A stretch of 47,665 nt of DNA, from positions 1 to 47,665 of the forward strand of contig JAACFO010000045.1 of NCBI GenBank assembly GCA_009937425.1, read 5' to 3'. Position 1 is the first letter of the stretch; the number at the start of each line of letters is the position of its first letter. Shown here in pieces: positions 7,326 to 16,423 of this stretch. The notes below the pieces were generated by a model. It saw only the letters and a list, made by a program, of their open reading frames with translations. It was not told the DNA's origin and searched no databases. This DNA is from Gammaproteobacteria bacterium (GTDB lineage: Bacteria; Pseudomonadota; Gammaproteobacteria; HK1). A program made the translations under genes and the position numbers.

Positions 7326-9032
7326 ACGCAGGCGATTGGTGGCCTTCTCGTCTACCGCGCCGTCGGCAGTGAGCACCACACCATAGTCGCGCTCCGCGGC
7401 TTCGCGGCTCACCAGTTCGTTCACCACGTCGTCGCGCACGCGTTCTGCGTCCCGCGCGAGTGGGTTCCCGAAACCACCGCCGCCGGGCATCTCCATGATC
7501 AATCGATCGCCACCGGGAACCTGTTGCCGCCCCTTGGCGCGCAGTTCCGTCCCCGATGCCAGGCGCACGCGCCCGTTCAAGCCACTGGCGCCACCGCTGC
7601 GCCCGCGGGCTGGATAGGTCACCCGGTCGAACATGGACGACATGGCAAAGGACGCACCCTCGCCGTTGGAAATCTCCATCACTTGACCGGTACCACCACG
7701 GTGCTCGCCGGCGCCGCCGGAATCCGTGCGGTACTCCTTGCGCCACACGATGATGGGCGAGATGGCCTCGTTGATCTCCACCGGCGTATTGCGTACCCCC
7801 GAAGGGAATGCGGTGGCCGACAGACCGTCGCTGTTGGGACGTGCGCCGGTGCCGCCGTTGTGGAAAAGGGTCACGGTAAAGGGCGTGGCGTCGACGAACT
7901 TCCCGGATATCCCGTGGCCCGCATACAAAACTGGATTCCACAGGCACGAGGTACCCTCGGCGGGCACGCGGCCATCCACCGCCTGCTCGAGGCAACCGAG
8001 CACCACGTCGGGAAGCATCTGGCCGATGGCGTGACGCGCCGCCACGGCACAGGGATGGGGAGCATTGAGAATCGAACCTGGCGGCGCGCTGACCCGCACC
8101 GGCTCCAGGGAGCCTGCGTTGTTCGGTATCGACCCGCCGACAACGCAGCGGGCGCCGAATGACGCATAGGCTTGTGTATAGGTCACCGGCACGTTGATGC
8201 CGTAGGTCGAGATCGCCGAGGTACCCGTGAAGTCGATGTCGATGCCGGTCTCGGAAATGGTCATGGCCGCCACCAGATCCACCGGCTCCTCGTAGCCGTC
8301 GATGCGCATGCTGTTGCGATAGGTACCGGCGGGCAGCTTGCGGATCTCTTCCAGCATGGAGTCCCTGGAACTCGCGATGACGAAATCGCCGAGGGCGCGC
8401 ACGTCGTCGAGATCGAACTCATCCATCATCTCCACCAGACGCTGGCATCCGGTCTCGTTGCACGCCGCAAGCGAATAAAAGTCGCCTTCCACCTGCACCG
8501 GCTCGCGCACGTTGGCGCGCACGATTTCCAGCAACGACTCGTTCATCACACCGCGGGAGGCGAGCCGCATGAGAGGGATGTAGATCCCCTCCTCGTAGAC
8601 CTGCCGGCCATCGGGACCAAAGCCCAGACCACCCACATCCACCACGTGACTGGTGGAAGCAAACAGCGCCACCATGCGGCCGTTTTTGAACGTCGGCGTG
8701 ACCACAGTGAAATCATGCAGGTGGCCGGTCCCCATCCAGGGATCGTTGGTGATGTAGACGTCACCCTCTTTCATGCTGGAAGCGGGAAACTTTTCGAGGA
8801 AAAAACCCACCGATGCCGCCATGGCATTCACGTGTCCCGGCGTTCCGGTAAGCGCCTGGGCCAGCATGCGGCCGTTGAGATCGAACACACCGGCGGACAA
8901 ATCACCGGCCTCGCGCACGGTATTGGAAAATGCCGTGCGGATGAGGGTTTGCGCCTGCTCCTCGACTACCGCGATCAGCCGGTTCCACATGAGCTGGTTG
9001 TGAATTTGCGCAAGCGGTGAATTGGCTTTCAT
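7311..9032 (-). CDS. hyuB: Hydantoinase B / oxoprolinase-type subunit
   Basis: A 573-residue HyuB family protein, the partner of HyuA in ATP-dependent N-methylhydantoinases, 5-oxoprolinases and related carboxylases. Family segments include NRLIAVVEEQAQTLIRTAFS at the N-terminus, DVYITNDPWMGTGHLHDFTV, and a glycine-rich PGGGGFGNPLARD close to the C-terminus. It starts 14 bp after hyuA with AGAGGCAGC as ribosome site, so the two are translated together. The substrate is a cyclic amide or similar compound; sequence alone does not separate hydantoin from 5-oxoproline. The C-terminal residues RQGQI come from the repeat at 7299-7325. Confidence 0.92.
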   Translation of the reverse strand: MKANSPLAQIHNQLMWNRLIAVVEEQAQTLIRTAFSNTVREAGDLSAGVFDLNGRMLAQALTGTPGHVNAMAASVGFFLEKFPASSMKEGDVYITNDPWMGTGHLHDFTVVTPTFKNGRMVALFASTSHVVDVGGLGFGPDGRQVYEEGIYIPLMRLASRGVMNESLLEIVRANVREPVQVEGDFYSLAACNETGCQRLVEMMDEFDLDDVRALGDFVIASSRDSMLEEIRKLPAGTYRNSMRIDGYEEPVDLVAAMTISETGIDIDFTGTSAISTYGINVPVTYTQAYASFGARCVVGGSIPNNAGSLEPVRVSAPPGSILNAPHPCAVAARHAIGQMLPDVVLGCLEQAVDGRVPAEGTSCLWNPVLYAGHGISGKFVDATPFTVTLFHNGGTGARPNSDGLSATAFPSGVRNTPVEINEAISPIIVWRKEYRTDSGGAGEHRGGTGQVMEISNGEGASFAMSSMFDRVTYPARGRSGGASGLNGRVRLASGTELRAKGRQQVPGGDRLIMEMPGGGGFGNPLARDAERVRDDVVNELVSREAAERDYGVVLTADGAVDEKATNRLRQGQI

Positions 9033-9046
9033 TGCTGCCTCTACTA

Positions 9047-11140
9047 TCAGGTGGCCGGTGCGCCGCGCCGTTCCAGGATGATATATCCGCGCCCGTCGAT
9101 GTGCGCATCGAAATCCGGAGCCACCACCGTGGTGGTCTGGGATTCGCTGACGATGGCCGGACCCGGGATACGCATGCCGGGTGACAAGCTGTCCCGGGCA
9201 TACACGGGCACCTTCTCGTAATCCGCTGTGCGCGTATTGAAAAGCTTGCGCGTCCCGTTGGCCGCCGGCGCGCCACCAACCGTCGCCGGCTCTGCCACCG
9301 GCCGCGGGTCATCCACCGGCCCCGTCAACGTCAGCGCCCAGGTCAACACCTCCACATCCATGTCGGGAATAGTGCGCCCGTAGAATCGCGTATAGGTCTC
9401 ATCGAATGCCTGCTGCAGCGTCTCTGCATCCCGGGTCTCCAGTTGCCGCAGAGGCAGGGGAACGCTGACTTCGTGTCCCTGCCCCACGTAACGCATGTAC
9501 GCGACCCGCTGTTCATGGAGATCGTCACCCGGCGCTCCCAGGCGCACGACCGCTTCGGCCTCTTCACGCATGCCGTCGAACATGCTGCTGATAGTCGCCG
9601 CATCGAGGGCACTCAAGCGCATATACCGGCTGCGCACGACCTCGTAAGAAACCGGGGCATTGAGGAAACCAACCGCCGAGCCAACACCGGCATCGGTGGG
9701 GACGATAACCGTGGCAATCCCCAGCTTCTCGGCAAGCCGCGCGGCATGCACCGGCGCGGCGCCGCCGAAGGCGATCAAGGCGCGCCCTCCGAGATCCTTG
9801 CCGCGCTCGATGGCGTGCACCCGGGCCGCATTCGCCATGTTCTCATCCACCACCTCACTGATGGCGAAGGCCGCCAGCGGTGAATCCAGATTCAACACTT
9901 CGCCCACGTCGGCGCTGACCGCCGTGCGTGCACGCTTGCCATCGAGCTGCATGCTGCCGCCGGCGAAGCCGTCCGGATCGATGCGCCCCAGCAGCACATC
10001 GGCATCGGTTACCGTGGCGCGGGTGCCGCCGCCGCCGTAGCAGGCGGGGCCGGGTTCGGAACCGGCGCTTTCCGGGCCGATATTGATGCGCTTCAAACCG
10101 TCTACCCGGGCGATGGAGCCGCCGCCGGCACCGATCTCCACCATTTCGATCACGGGTATGCGCAAGGGCAAGCCGCTGCCCTTGGTGAAACGGTAAATAC
10201 GGTCCACCTCGAAGGTGCGCGAGGACTGCGGCTTGCCATCGTCGATGAGGCAGATCTTCGCCGTGGTACCGCCCATATCAAAAGACAATACCTGGTCGAG
10301 CCCCTGAGCGATGGCGATACGGCTGGCGAGTATTGCGCCGCCCGCGGGGCCCGACTCCACCAGGCGGATGGGGTGGCGTGCGGCGGTCTCCACGGTGGTC
10401 AAACCACCGCCCGATGTCATCAACAGCAGCGGACAGGAAAAGCCGGCGTCTCTGAGACGCGCATCCAGGCTCCGCACATAGCGCGCCATGATCGGTTGCA
10501 CGTACGCATTGGCGCAGGCGGTGGAGAGGCGTTCGTACTCGCGGATCTCGGGGCAAGCCTCGGAAGAGAGCGTCACGAGAAGCTCCGGCAGAGCCCTGGC
10601 GATGCGCTCGGCGACCTGTTCCTCGTGGCTGCTGTTGGCGTAGCAATGCAAAAGACCGATGGCGACACTCTCCACTGCGTGTTCCTCGAGCTTGACAATC
10701 ATCGCATCCACGGACCCGAGATCCAGTGGCACAAGAACCTTGCCCAGGGCATCGACACGCTCCGTTACCGGCAAACGCAAATATCTCGGCACCAACGGTT
10801 TGGGCTTCTGCACCTCGATGTCGTACTGCTCGAAGCGATTCTCGTAGGCCATCTCAACGGAATCACGGAAGCCTTCGGTGACAACCAGGGCGGTGCGCGC
10901 ACCCTTGCGCTCGATGATGGCGTTGGTGGCCAGCGTGGTACCGTGAATGACCACGCCCACATCGCCGGCATTCACCCCCGCCGCCTCGATGACCCTGGCG
11001 ATACCCGTCATGACGCCCTCTTCCGGCGCCGATGCCGTCGTCAGCACTTTGCTGGTCACGTTCTTGTCGCCGATGGCAAGGGCAACATCGGTGAAGGTGC
11101 CGCCGATATCGACGGCAAGCCGGGTGGAAGAATTACTCAC
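9047..11140 (-). CDS. hyuA: Hydantoinase A / oxoprolinase-type subunit
   Basis: A 697-residue ATP-binding subunit of the hydantoinase/oxoprolinase family, with an ASKHA-type phosphate loop AVDIGGTFTDVAL at residues about 9-21. HGTTLATNAIIERKGAR and LLMTSGGGL follow, then SFDMGGTTAKICL, a second phosphate motif. It is expected to use ATP to open a cyclic amide together with HyuB. The start is a GTG at 11140 preceded by AGGA. It lies 38 bp after the lipoprotein gene on the same strand. The nearby liv-type importer and DUF1445 protein suggest uptake and breakdown of a lactam-like or amide compound. Confidence 0.93.
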   Translation of the reverse strand: MSNSSTRLAVDIGGTFTDVALAIGDKNVTSKVLTTASAPEEGVMTGIARVIEAAGVNAGDVGVVIHGTTLATNAIIERKGARTALVVTEGFRDSVEMAYENRFEQYDIEVQKPKPLVPRYLRLPVTERVDALGKVLVPLDLGSVDAMIVKLEEHAVESVAIGLLHCYANSSHEEQVAERIARALPELLVTLSSEACPEIREYERLSTACANAYVQPIMARYVRSLDARLRDAGFSCPLLLMTSGGGLTTVETAARHPIRLVESGPAGGAILASRIAIAQGLDQVLSFDMGGTTAKICLIDDGKPQSSRTFEVDRIYRFTKGSGLPLRIPVIEMVEIGAGGGSIARVDGLKRINIGPESAGSEPGPACYGGGGTRATVTDADVLLGRIDPDGFAGGSMQLDGKRARTAVSADVGEVLNLDSPLAAFAISEVVDENMANAARVHAIERGKDLGGRALIAFGGAAPVHAARLAEKLGIATVIVPTDAGVGSAVGFLNAPVSYEVVRSRYMRLSALDAATISSMFDGMREEAEAVVRLGAPGDDLHEQRVAYMRYVGQGHEVSVPLPLRQLETRDAETLQQAFDETYTRFYGRTIPDMDVEVLTWALTLTGPVDDPRPVAEPATVGGAPAANGTRKLFNTRTADYEKVPVYARDSLSPGMRIPGPAIVSESQTTTVVAPDFDAHIDGRGYIILERRGAPAT

Positions 11141-11178
11141 TGCAGAATCCTGTTACGACCTGACCACGGACCCGGAAT

Positions 11179-11805
11179 TCAACGGCACAAGGGCCATACC
11201 TGATACCAATGCCGGCACTTGAAACGATCTTCGCACTGGCGAAGCTGGGCGCCGTACTCCCTTGCCTGCCGGTCGACGCGATCGGCGATGCGCACGATGT
11301 CCGGCTTGCGCTTGTAGCTGCCGCGGGAATAGCCGCCGCGGCCTTCATGGTAAGCCAGATACATGCGTTTTGGGTCCCATTTGGAGATACCGAGATACTT
11401 GTTGCTCTTGTAGTTGTACCAGCCGATGAAATCCAGGGCGTCCTCCATGTCCGAGCGGCTCTTGAAAAACCCGCCGGTCTCGTCCTCGTATTCCTCCCAG
11501 GCCTCGTCCTTGGCCTGGGCATAACCCTCCGCCGACGACTTGCGTCCCAGGGGGATGAACAGGAACCAGTCCCTGGGCGGCTTTGCGTCGTGACGGAAAG
11601 CCGACTCCTGTTTCACGAAGGCCATGAGAATGTGGGGCGGCGTGCCCCACTTGTCTTGAGATTCCGTGGCCGCATCGTACCACTCGGGATACTGATCGAA
11701 TATGGCGCACAGGTTGTCCTGCTTTTTCGGCGGCGCGGATGCGCAGCCGGCCATCAGCGCGATAACCACCGCAAAGACAACAGGGATCACCCTGGCCGCA
11801 ATCAT
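11179..11805 (-). CDS. Lipoprotein with transglycosylase-like SLT domain
   Basis: A 208-residue exported lipoprotein. Hydrophobic residues 6-18 are followed by a lipobox LMAG-C21. The mature part has HILMAFVKQESAFRHDA, where the Glu of QES matches the catalytic Glu of SLT-type lytic transglycosylases, and a later IGWYNYKSNKYLGIS and AYHEGRGGY in place of the usual SLT motifs. It probably acts on peptidoglycan at the inner face of the outer membrane. Its position upstream of hyuAB looks accidental rather than functional. Confidence 0.8.
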   Translation of the reverse strand: MIAARVIPVVFAVVIALMAGCASAPPKKQDNLCAIFDQYPEWYDAATESQDKWGTPPHILMAFVKQESAFRHDAKPPRDWFLFIPLGRKSSAEGYAQAKDEAWEEYEDETGGFFKSRSDMEDALDFIGWYNYKSNKYLGISKWDPKRMYLAYHEGRGGYSRGSYKRKPDIVRIADRVDRQAREYGAQLRQCEDRFKCRHWYQVWPLCR

Positions 11806-12033
11806 GTGTTCAATCGGTACGCCTGTCAGCCGGAATCGGCGATAGTATAAAGACTGTGGGGTCGAATATCAGCGCTCAGGTCGACGCGCTCTCAATCTTC
11901 GTCGCGCCGTATGCATCGATTCGCTTCTTGCCATGAGTGCAACAATAGATGGCCGCTGCTGAGAGATGACTTACAGGCGAATTACAGATGGCTCATACCT
12001 GGGCGGGAGAATCCCACGGATCGATGGTATAAA

Positions 12034-12879
12034 ATGACTCTCGAGCCTGCAGCCGACACCGGTATTCCCATGGCCAGAGCACTATCCGAAAGCCCGGCGC
12101 TGCCCGTCGACTCCGTCGACGCCCGGCGGCTGATCCGCTCCGGCGCCCATACCGGCCACACGGCGGCCATGGCGCCGGCATTCGTGCAGGGAAATCTGTG
12201 TATTCTGCCCTCGGAGTACGCCACCGACTTCGCGGCCTTCTGTCAGCGCAATCCCAAACCCTGCCCGCTCATCGGCACCAGCGCCGCGGGGGATCCCCGT
12301 CTGCCAGCGCTGGGCGAGGACCTGGACATACGCACGGATGTCCCCGGCTACCACGTGTACCGCGACGGCCGGCTGGTGGACGAGCCAACGGATATCACCG
12401 CGTATTGGCGCGATGACCTGGTGAGCTTCGTGCTTGGATGCTCGTTTTCTTTCGAGCAGCCGCTCATGGAGGACGGCATTCGGCTGCGCCACATCGAGCG
12501 CGGTGACAACGTCGCCATGTACAAGACCAACATCGATACCGTCGCCGCGGGACCGTTCAGCGGCAAGATGGTGGTTTCCATGCGGGCGCTCTCTCCGGCC
12601 GAAGCCATCCGCGCCATTCAGGTGACCTCACGCTATCCGAATGTGCATGGTGCACCGATACACATCGGCTTACCGGAGCAAATCGGTATTGCAGATGTGG
12701 AAAAGCCTTTCGCGGGAGATGCGCCGAAGATGGCCGAAGACGAGATCCCGGTGTTCTGGGCCTGCGGCGTGACACCCCAGGTCGCCGTGGAGCAGGCGCG
12801 GCCAAGCCTGTGCATCACCCACAAACCGGGCAGCATGATCATTACCGATCTAAAGAATCGGGAACTGGCAGACGGTTAA
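12034..12879 (+). CDS. Putative hydro-lyase, DUF1445 (YcsI) family
   Basis: About 281 residues. [65 protein letters not shown] and [14 protein letters not shown] are typical of DUF1445. In animals this domain is fused to D-glutamate cyclase, an enzyme of the D-glutamate/5-oxoproline route. I choose the ATG at 12034; the ATG at 12070 gives 269 residues, also within the family range, and the frame stays open back to 11911. It ends 4 bp before livF on the opposite strand. With hyuAB nearby, a role in 5-oxoproline or cyclic-amide metabolism is plausible but unproven. Confidence 0.85.
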   Translation: MTLEPAADTGIPMARALSESPALPVDSVDARRLIRSGAHTGHTAAMAPAFVQGNLCILPSEYATDFAAFCQRNPKPCPLIGTSAAGDPRLPALGEDLDIRTDVPGYHVYRDGRLVDEPTDITAYWRDDLVSFVLGCSFSFEQPLMEDGIRLRHIERGDNVAMYKTNIDTVAAGPFSGKMVVSMRALSPAEAIRAIQVTSRYPNVHGAPIHIGLPEQIGIADVEKPFAGDAPKMAEDEIPVFWACGVTPQVAVEQARPSLCITHKPGSMIITDLKNRELADG

Positions 12880-12883
12880 CCCA

Positions 12884-13588
12884 TCAGGCGCCGAGAAAAA
12901 TACGCTTCACTTCCGTGCTGTTGAGCAAGTCCGCCGACGCGCCAGCTAGGGCCAGCCGGCCGCTTTCCAGTATGTAGCCGCGGCTCGACATGTTGAGTGC
13001 GACCTGAACATTTTGTTCGATGAACAAAATGCTGACGCCCTCGGCGTTAACCCGATCGAAAGCGTCTTTCATCTCCTGCACGACACCCGGCGCCAGCCCC
13101 AGGAAGGGTTCATCCACCATCAACAGGCGCGGCCGCGACATGAGGCCACGGCCGAGAGCAAGCATCTGCTGCTCGCCGCCGCTCAAGGAGTGCGCCGCCT
13201 GACGTTCGCGTTCCTTGAGACGCGGGAACAATACGTAGATCTCCTCCAGGGTTTGCTCCCGGTGGGGCTTGGCATCGGGGTGATAAGCTCCGAGCCAGAG
13301 ATTCTCACGCACGGTCAAATAGGGAAACACACGTCGGCGTTCCAGGATGTGCGCAAGGCCGAGTCGCACGATGTCGTGGGTGGCCTGGCCGTCGATGCGT
13401 TTACCGGCCAACTCGATGCTGCCGGAGCGGGGCTTCAACAGCCCCGAGATGGTGTTGAAGACCGTGCTCTTCCCCGAACCGTTGGGCCCCAACAGGCTCA
13501 CCATTTCGCCTTCCGCTACTTCCAGGGAGACGCCCCAGATTACCTGGTAGTCGCCGTAGCTGACCTCGATATTCGAGACCTTAAGCAT
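12884..13588 (-). CDS. livF: Branched-chain-type ABC importer, ATPase LivF
   Basis: A 234-residue ABC ATPase. Walker A is GPNGSGKST, the signature is LSGGEQQ, Walker B is LLMVDEP, and the H-loop position is occupied in LFIEQN. The ILERRRVFPYLTVRENL segment is typical of LivF. The start at the ATG at 13588 overlaps the livG stop by 8 bp, so it is coupled to livG. It works in the cytoplasm on the inner face of the LivHM pore. Confidence 0.93.
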   Translation of the reverse strand: MLKVSNIEVSYGDYQVIWGVSLEVAEGEMVSLLGPNGSGKSTVFNTISGLLKPRSGSIELAGKRIDGQATHDIVRLGLAHILERRRVFPYLTVRENLWLGAYHPDAKPHREQTLEEIYVLFPRLKERERQAAHSLSGGEQQMLALGRGLMSRPRLLMVDEPFLGLAPGVVQEMKDAFDRVNAEGVSILFIEQNVQVALNMSSRGYILESGRLALAGASADLLNSTEVKRIFLGA

Positions 13589-14300
13589 AGGCACCGCCCA
13601 GGTACGACTCGATAACCTGCTGGTTGTTCTGGATAGCCTCGGGAGAGCCCTGAGCGATCTTGCGACCCAGATGCAGTGCAAGAATATCGTCTGCCAGCGA
13701 CATCAGCACCTGCATGTTGTGTTCGATGATGACCAAGGTCATGCCTTCACTCTTGAGCCGCTCTACCAGCTTGATGAGCCCGGGAAGCGTGCGCTGATCC
13801 ACGCCACCGGTCACTTCGTCCATGAGCAGCAGACGCGGCCGCGTCGCCATGGCGCGAGCGAGCTCCAGGCGTTTGCGCTGGCCGGTGCTGAGAGCCTGGG
13901 CATGATGTTTGCGCTTCTCCAACAGGCCGACGAAGCTCAGGGCTTCCAGTGCGAGTTTCCGTGCCGCGGCCAGGCGCGGTGTATGCTGCATGACGCCAAC
14001 CATGACGTTCTCTTCCACCGTCATGTCGGTGAAGGGTTTGAGTTTTTGAAAGGTGCGCCCGACTCCGAGGCGGTTGATTTGGTCGGGTCTAAGCCTACGC
14101 AGGCGTTTTCCCGCGAAACGCACTTCGCCTGCATCGGGTGGCTGATAACCCGTAATCAAATCGAAAAGTGTCGACTTGCCGGCGCCGTTTGGGCCGATGA
14201 CCCCGAGTATGGTGCCCTCATCGACGTTGAAGGAAATGTCGTTGTTGGCCGTCAGACCACCAAAACGCTTTGTCAGGCCTTCAACCTCGAGCATCGCCAT
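13581..14300 (-). CDS. livG: Branched-chain-type ABC importer, ATPase LivG
   Basis: A 239-residue ABC ATPase with Walker A GPNGAGKST, GVGRTFQKLKPF, signature LSTGQRKRLELARAM, Walker B LLLMDEV and H-loop IIEHNM. The signature has T in the second position instead of the common SGGQ, as in many LivG proteins. I use the ATG at 14300, with a GAAGAGA-like site upstream; the ATG at 14318 is also possible. It overlaps the end of livM and the start of livF. Confidence 0.92.
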   Translation of the reverse strand: MAMLEVEGLTKRFGGLTANNDISFNVDEGTILGVIGPNGAGKSTLFDLITGYQPPDAGEVRFAGKRLRRLRPDQINRLGVGRTFQKLKPFTDMTVEENVMVGVMQHTPRLAAARKLALEALSFVGLLEKRKHHAQALSTGQRKRLELARAMATRPRLLLMDEVTGGVDQRTLPGLIKLVERLKSEGMTLVIIEHNMQVLMSLADDILALHLGRKIAQGSPEAIQNNQQVIESYLGGAYA

Positions 14301-15357
14301 CGTCGGTCTTCTCTTCATCCGTGGCCTGTCTATGCATCTTTACTGCTCCAACGAGCCCTTCGGGCTTGAAAATGCAGATGAGCACGATGAGCGCGCCATA
14401 GATCATGAGGTCCAACGTGCCCCCGGTGCCACCGAAGTAGATGCGGGTCACCTCCGAGAGGGGTACCAGTACTGCGGCGCCGATGATGGGACCCCATAGG
14501 GTACCGGCACCGCCCATGACCGCCATCAACACGACCAGAATCGACATGGACAACGGAAACACCGAATCCGGATCGATAACCAACACGTACTGGCAGTAGA
14601 AGGCGCCGGCCATGGACATGAGCGCCGCCGAGATCATGAAAGCGTACGATTTATAGAGCGTGACGTTTACGCCGAGACTGCTGGCCGCTTCCGGCTCGTC
14701 GCGAATGGCCCGGAAGTAGAAACCGATGCGTGAACGGTCCAAGCGCCTGACGATAAAGCACGCGAGGGCGAGAAACGCGAGAATGATGTAGTAGTAAGGC
14801 AGTTTGGTGCCGTGAAACTGAAAACTCAGGAGCGGTTGCTCGCGCACAATAGGCAGGAATATTCCCGATGCGGCACCGACGAGTTCCCAGCGCTGAACGA
14901 AGATCTGCACGCCTACGCCGATCAACAAGGTGGCGATGGCAAAGTAGTGTCCGCGCAACCGGAATGTCGGAATGCCGATGGCGACGGCCATGGCCATTGC
15001 AATCAACACGCCGACCAGCATGCCGATCCAGGGCGAAAGCCGGTAGGCAAAGAACAAATACCCCGTGCTGTACGCGCCGATGCCGAAGAAAGCGGCGTGG
15101 CCCAGAGAAATCTGACCACAGAACCCCGCCAGGATATTCCAGGACTGCGCCATCAATGCATACATGAATATGGTGATCATGACGTGGACGTAGTGTGGAT
15201 ACGACGACTCGAATACGTGCGGAAACACGAGCACCACGAGCCCAAGCGCCACATAAAACGCCTTGCGTATGGTCGATGCCCGCGTGTGCAGCGGTTCCGC
15301 CATGGCCAATGCCAGCAATTTGCCGTCCGCGGCGGTGGTAGATTGCGCGTCTGCCAT
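14281..15357 (-). CDS. livM: Branched-chain-type ABC importer, permease LivM
   Basis: A 358-residue membrane permease with about eight to ten hydrophobic segments. LAGFCGQISLGHAAFFGIGAY carries the GQxSLGHA hallmark of LivM, IGIPTFRLRGHYFAI follows, and the C-terminus has the IFKPEGLVGAVK hallmark. The ATG at 15357 overlaps the livH stop by one base (TGATG), so translation is coupled. The frame stays open much further upstream, but that part lies over livH in another frame and is not part of this gene. Confidence 0.93.
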   Translation of the reverse strand: MADAQSTTAADGKLLALAMAEPLHTRASTIRKAFYVALGLVVLVFPHVFESSYPHYVHVMITIFMYALMAQSWNILAGFCGQISLGHAAFFGIGAYSTGYLFFAYRLSPWIGMLVGVLIAMAMAVAIGIPTFRLRGHYFAIATLLIGVGVQIFVQRWELVGAASGIFLPIVREQPLLSFQFHGTKLPYYYIILAFLALACFIVRRLDRSRIGFYFRAIRDEPEAASSLGVNVTLYKSYAFMISAALMSMAGAFYCQYVLVIDPDSVFPLSMSILVVLMAVMGGAGTLWGPIIGAAVLVPLSEVTRIYFGGTGGTLDLMIYGALIVLICIFKPEGLVGAVKMHRQATDEEKTDDGDARG

Positions 15358-16223
15358 CAGAAGCGCCCGAACAGCCCTTTCGGCCGGAACACGACGATGA
15401 CCAAATAAAGACCGAACACGATCAGCATCTTGTAGGACGGATCGATGAGCAACCCGCCGACAGATTCGACCAGGCCGATGAGAATGCCCGCCACGAGGCT
15501 GCCAAGAATGCTGCCGAATCCTCCCATGGCCACCGCCACGTAGGCGAGCAGCGCAAACTCCAGACCGACCTCGGGAAACACATAGTAGAAGGTGCTCAGG
15601 AAGACCCCGGCAACGCCGACGCAGGCGGCGCCGATCCCCCATCCGAGGGCGAACATGCGGTCGGTTGGGATGCCCATGAGTTCCGCCGCCTGGCGGTCCT
15701 GGGAAGTGGCCTGGAGGGCGAGACCGGTCTCCGTGCGCGTGATGAAAAAATACAGAAATCCGAAGGCGAGCAGACAGCCAACGCTGGCGACGATCTGCGG
15801 CTGACCGAGGAAAATACCGGCGATTTCGACACGGCCCTCGACAACGGGGTTGATAATGGTGCGAAAATCCGGGGTCCACAGGAACTGCGCCAGTGCGCGC
15901 AGGAAAACCGCGAGACCGAAAGTGGCGCATATCTGCGCCAGCATGGACGCACCGAGGATGTGGCGAATGATGCCGTAGTGGGTGGCCACGCCCATAAAGA
16001 ACAATAGCGTCGCGCATAACGGCACCGAGTACAGGGGGTCCAGACCGAACATCGCCCACAGCCAGAAGGCCGCATACATGCTGATCATCATGAATTCACC
16101 GTGGGCGAAATTAACGATCTCCATGAGCCCGAAAATGAGGCTCAGACCCGCGGCGATGAGAGCGTAAACGAGCCCCATCAGCAACCCGCTGATGACGGCC
16201 TGAATGACGATTTCCCAGGTCAT
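15357..16223 (-). CDS. livH: Branched-chain-type ABC importer, permease LivH
   Basis: A 288-residue membrane permease of the LivH type: GLLMGLVYALIAAGLSLIFG, then MEIVNFAHGEFMM, the NFAHG hallmark, and a C-terminal VFRPKGLFGR. The ATG at 16223 has AAGAGGG upstream. It is the first gene of the livHMGF operon and diverges from the binding-protein gene across a 200 bp regulatory region. Confidence 0.93.
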   Translation of the reverse strand: MTWEIVIQAVISGLLMGLVYALIAAGLSLIFGLMEIVNFAHGEFMMISMYAAFWLWAMFGLDPLYSVPLCATLLFFMGVATHYGIIRHILGASMLAQICATFGLAVFLRALAQFLWTPDFRTIINPVVEGRVEIAGIFLGQPQIVASVGCLLAFGFLYFFITRTETGLALQATSQDRQAAELMGIPTDRMFALGWGIGAACVGVAGVFLSTFYYVFPEVGLEFALLAYVAVAMGGFGSILGSLVAGILIGLVESVGGLLIDPSYKMLIVFGLYLVIVVFRPKGLFGRF

Positions 16224-16263
16224 GTGAAAGCCCTCTTCCGGCTTCGAACGATCGAGCGCCCCC

Positions 16264-16377
16264 GAACAGACTGTGTACGTGAGGGCTTGCCCGGGATCAA
16301 GGGCTGTTCGACGCCCGCCGCCGTGATAGTCTGTTCCATACCTGCGGCCAACTACCCTCGCAGACCAGGGCTTGCCC
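16264..16377. promoter_or_regulatory. Divergent liv control region with repeats
   Basis: A 9-bp inverted repeat is split by 55 bp: GAACAGACT at 16264-16272 and AGTCTGTTC at 16328-16336. AGGGCTTGCCC occurs twice in direct orientation, at 16282-16292 and 16367-16377, 85 bp apart. These lie between livH and the binding-protein gene and could be operators. No regulator gene is adjacent. Confidence 0.4.
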
Positions 16378-16423
16378 ACGGTTCCGACGAGGTCCGCATG
16401 CTTAAACAACAGGGGGGTATCCC

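Noticed and set aside
15358..16059. Upstream extension of the livM frame
   Set aside because: It lies inside livH in a different frame. The LivM family start is at 15357, where TGATG coupling is seen.
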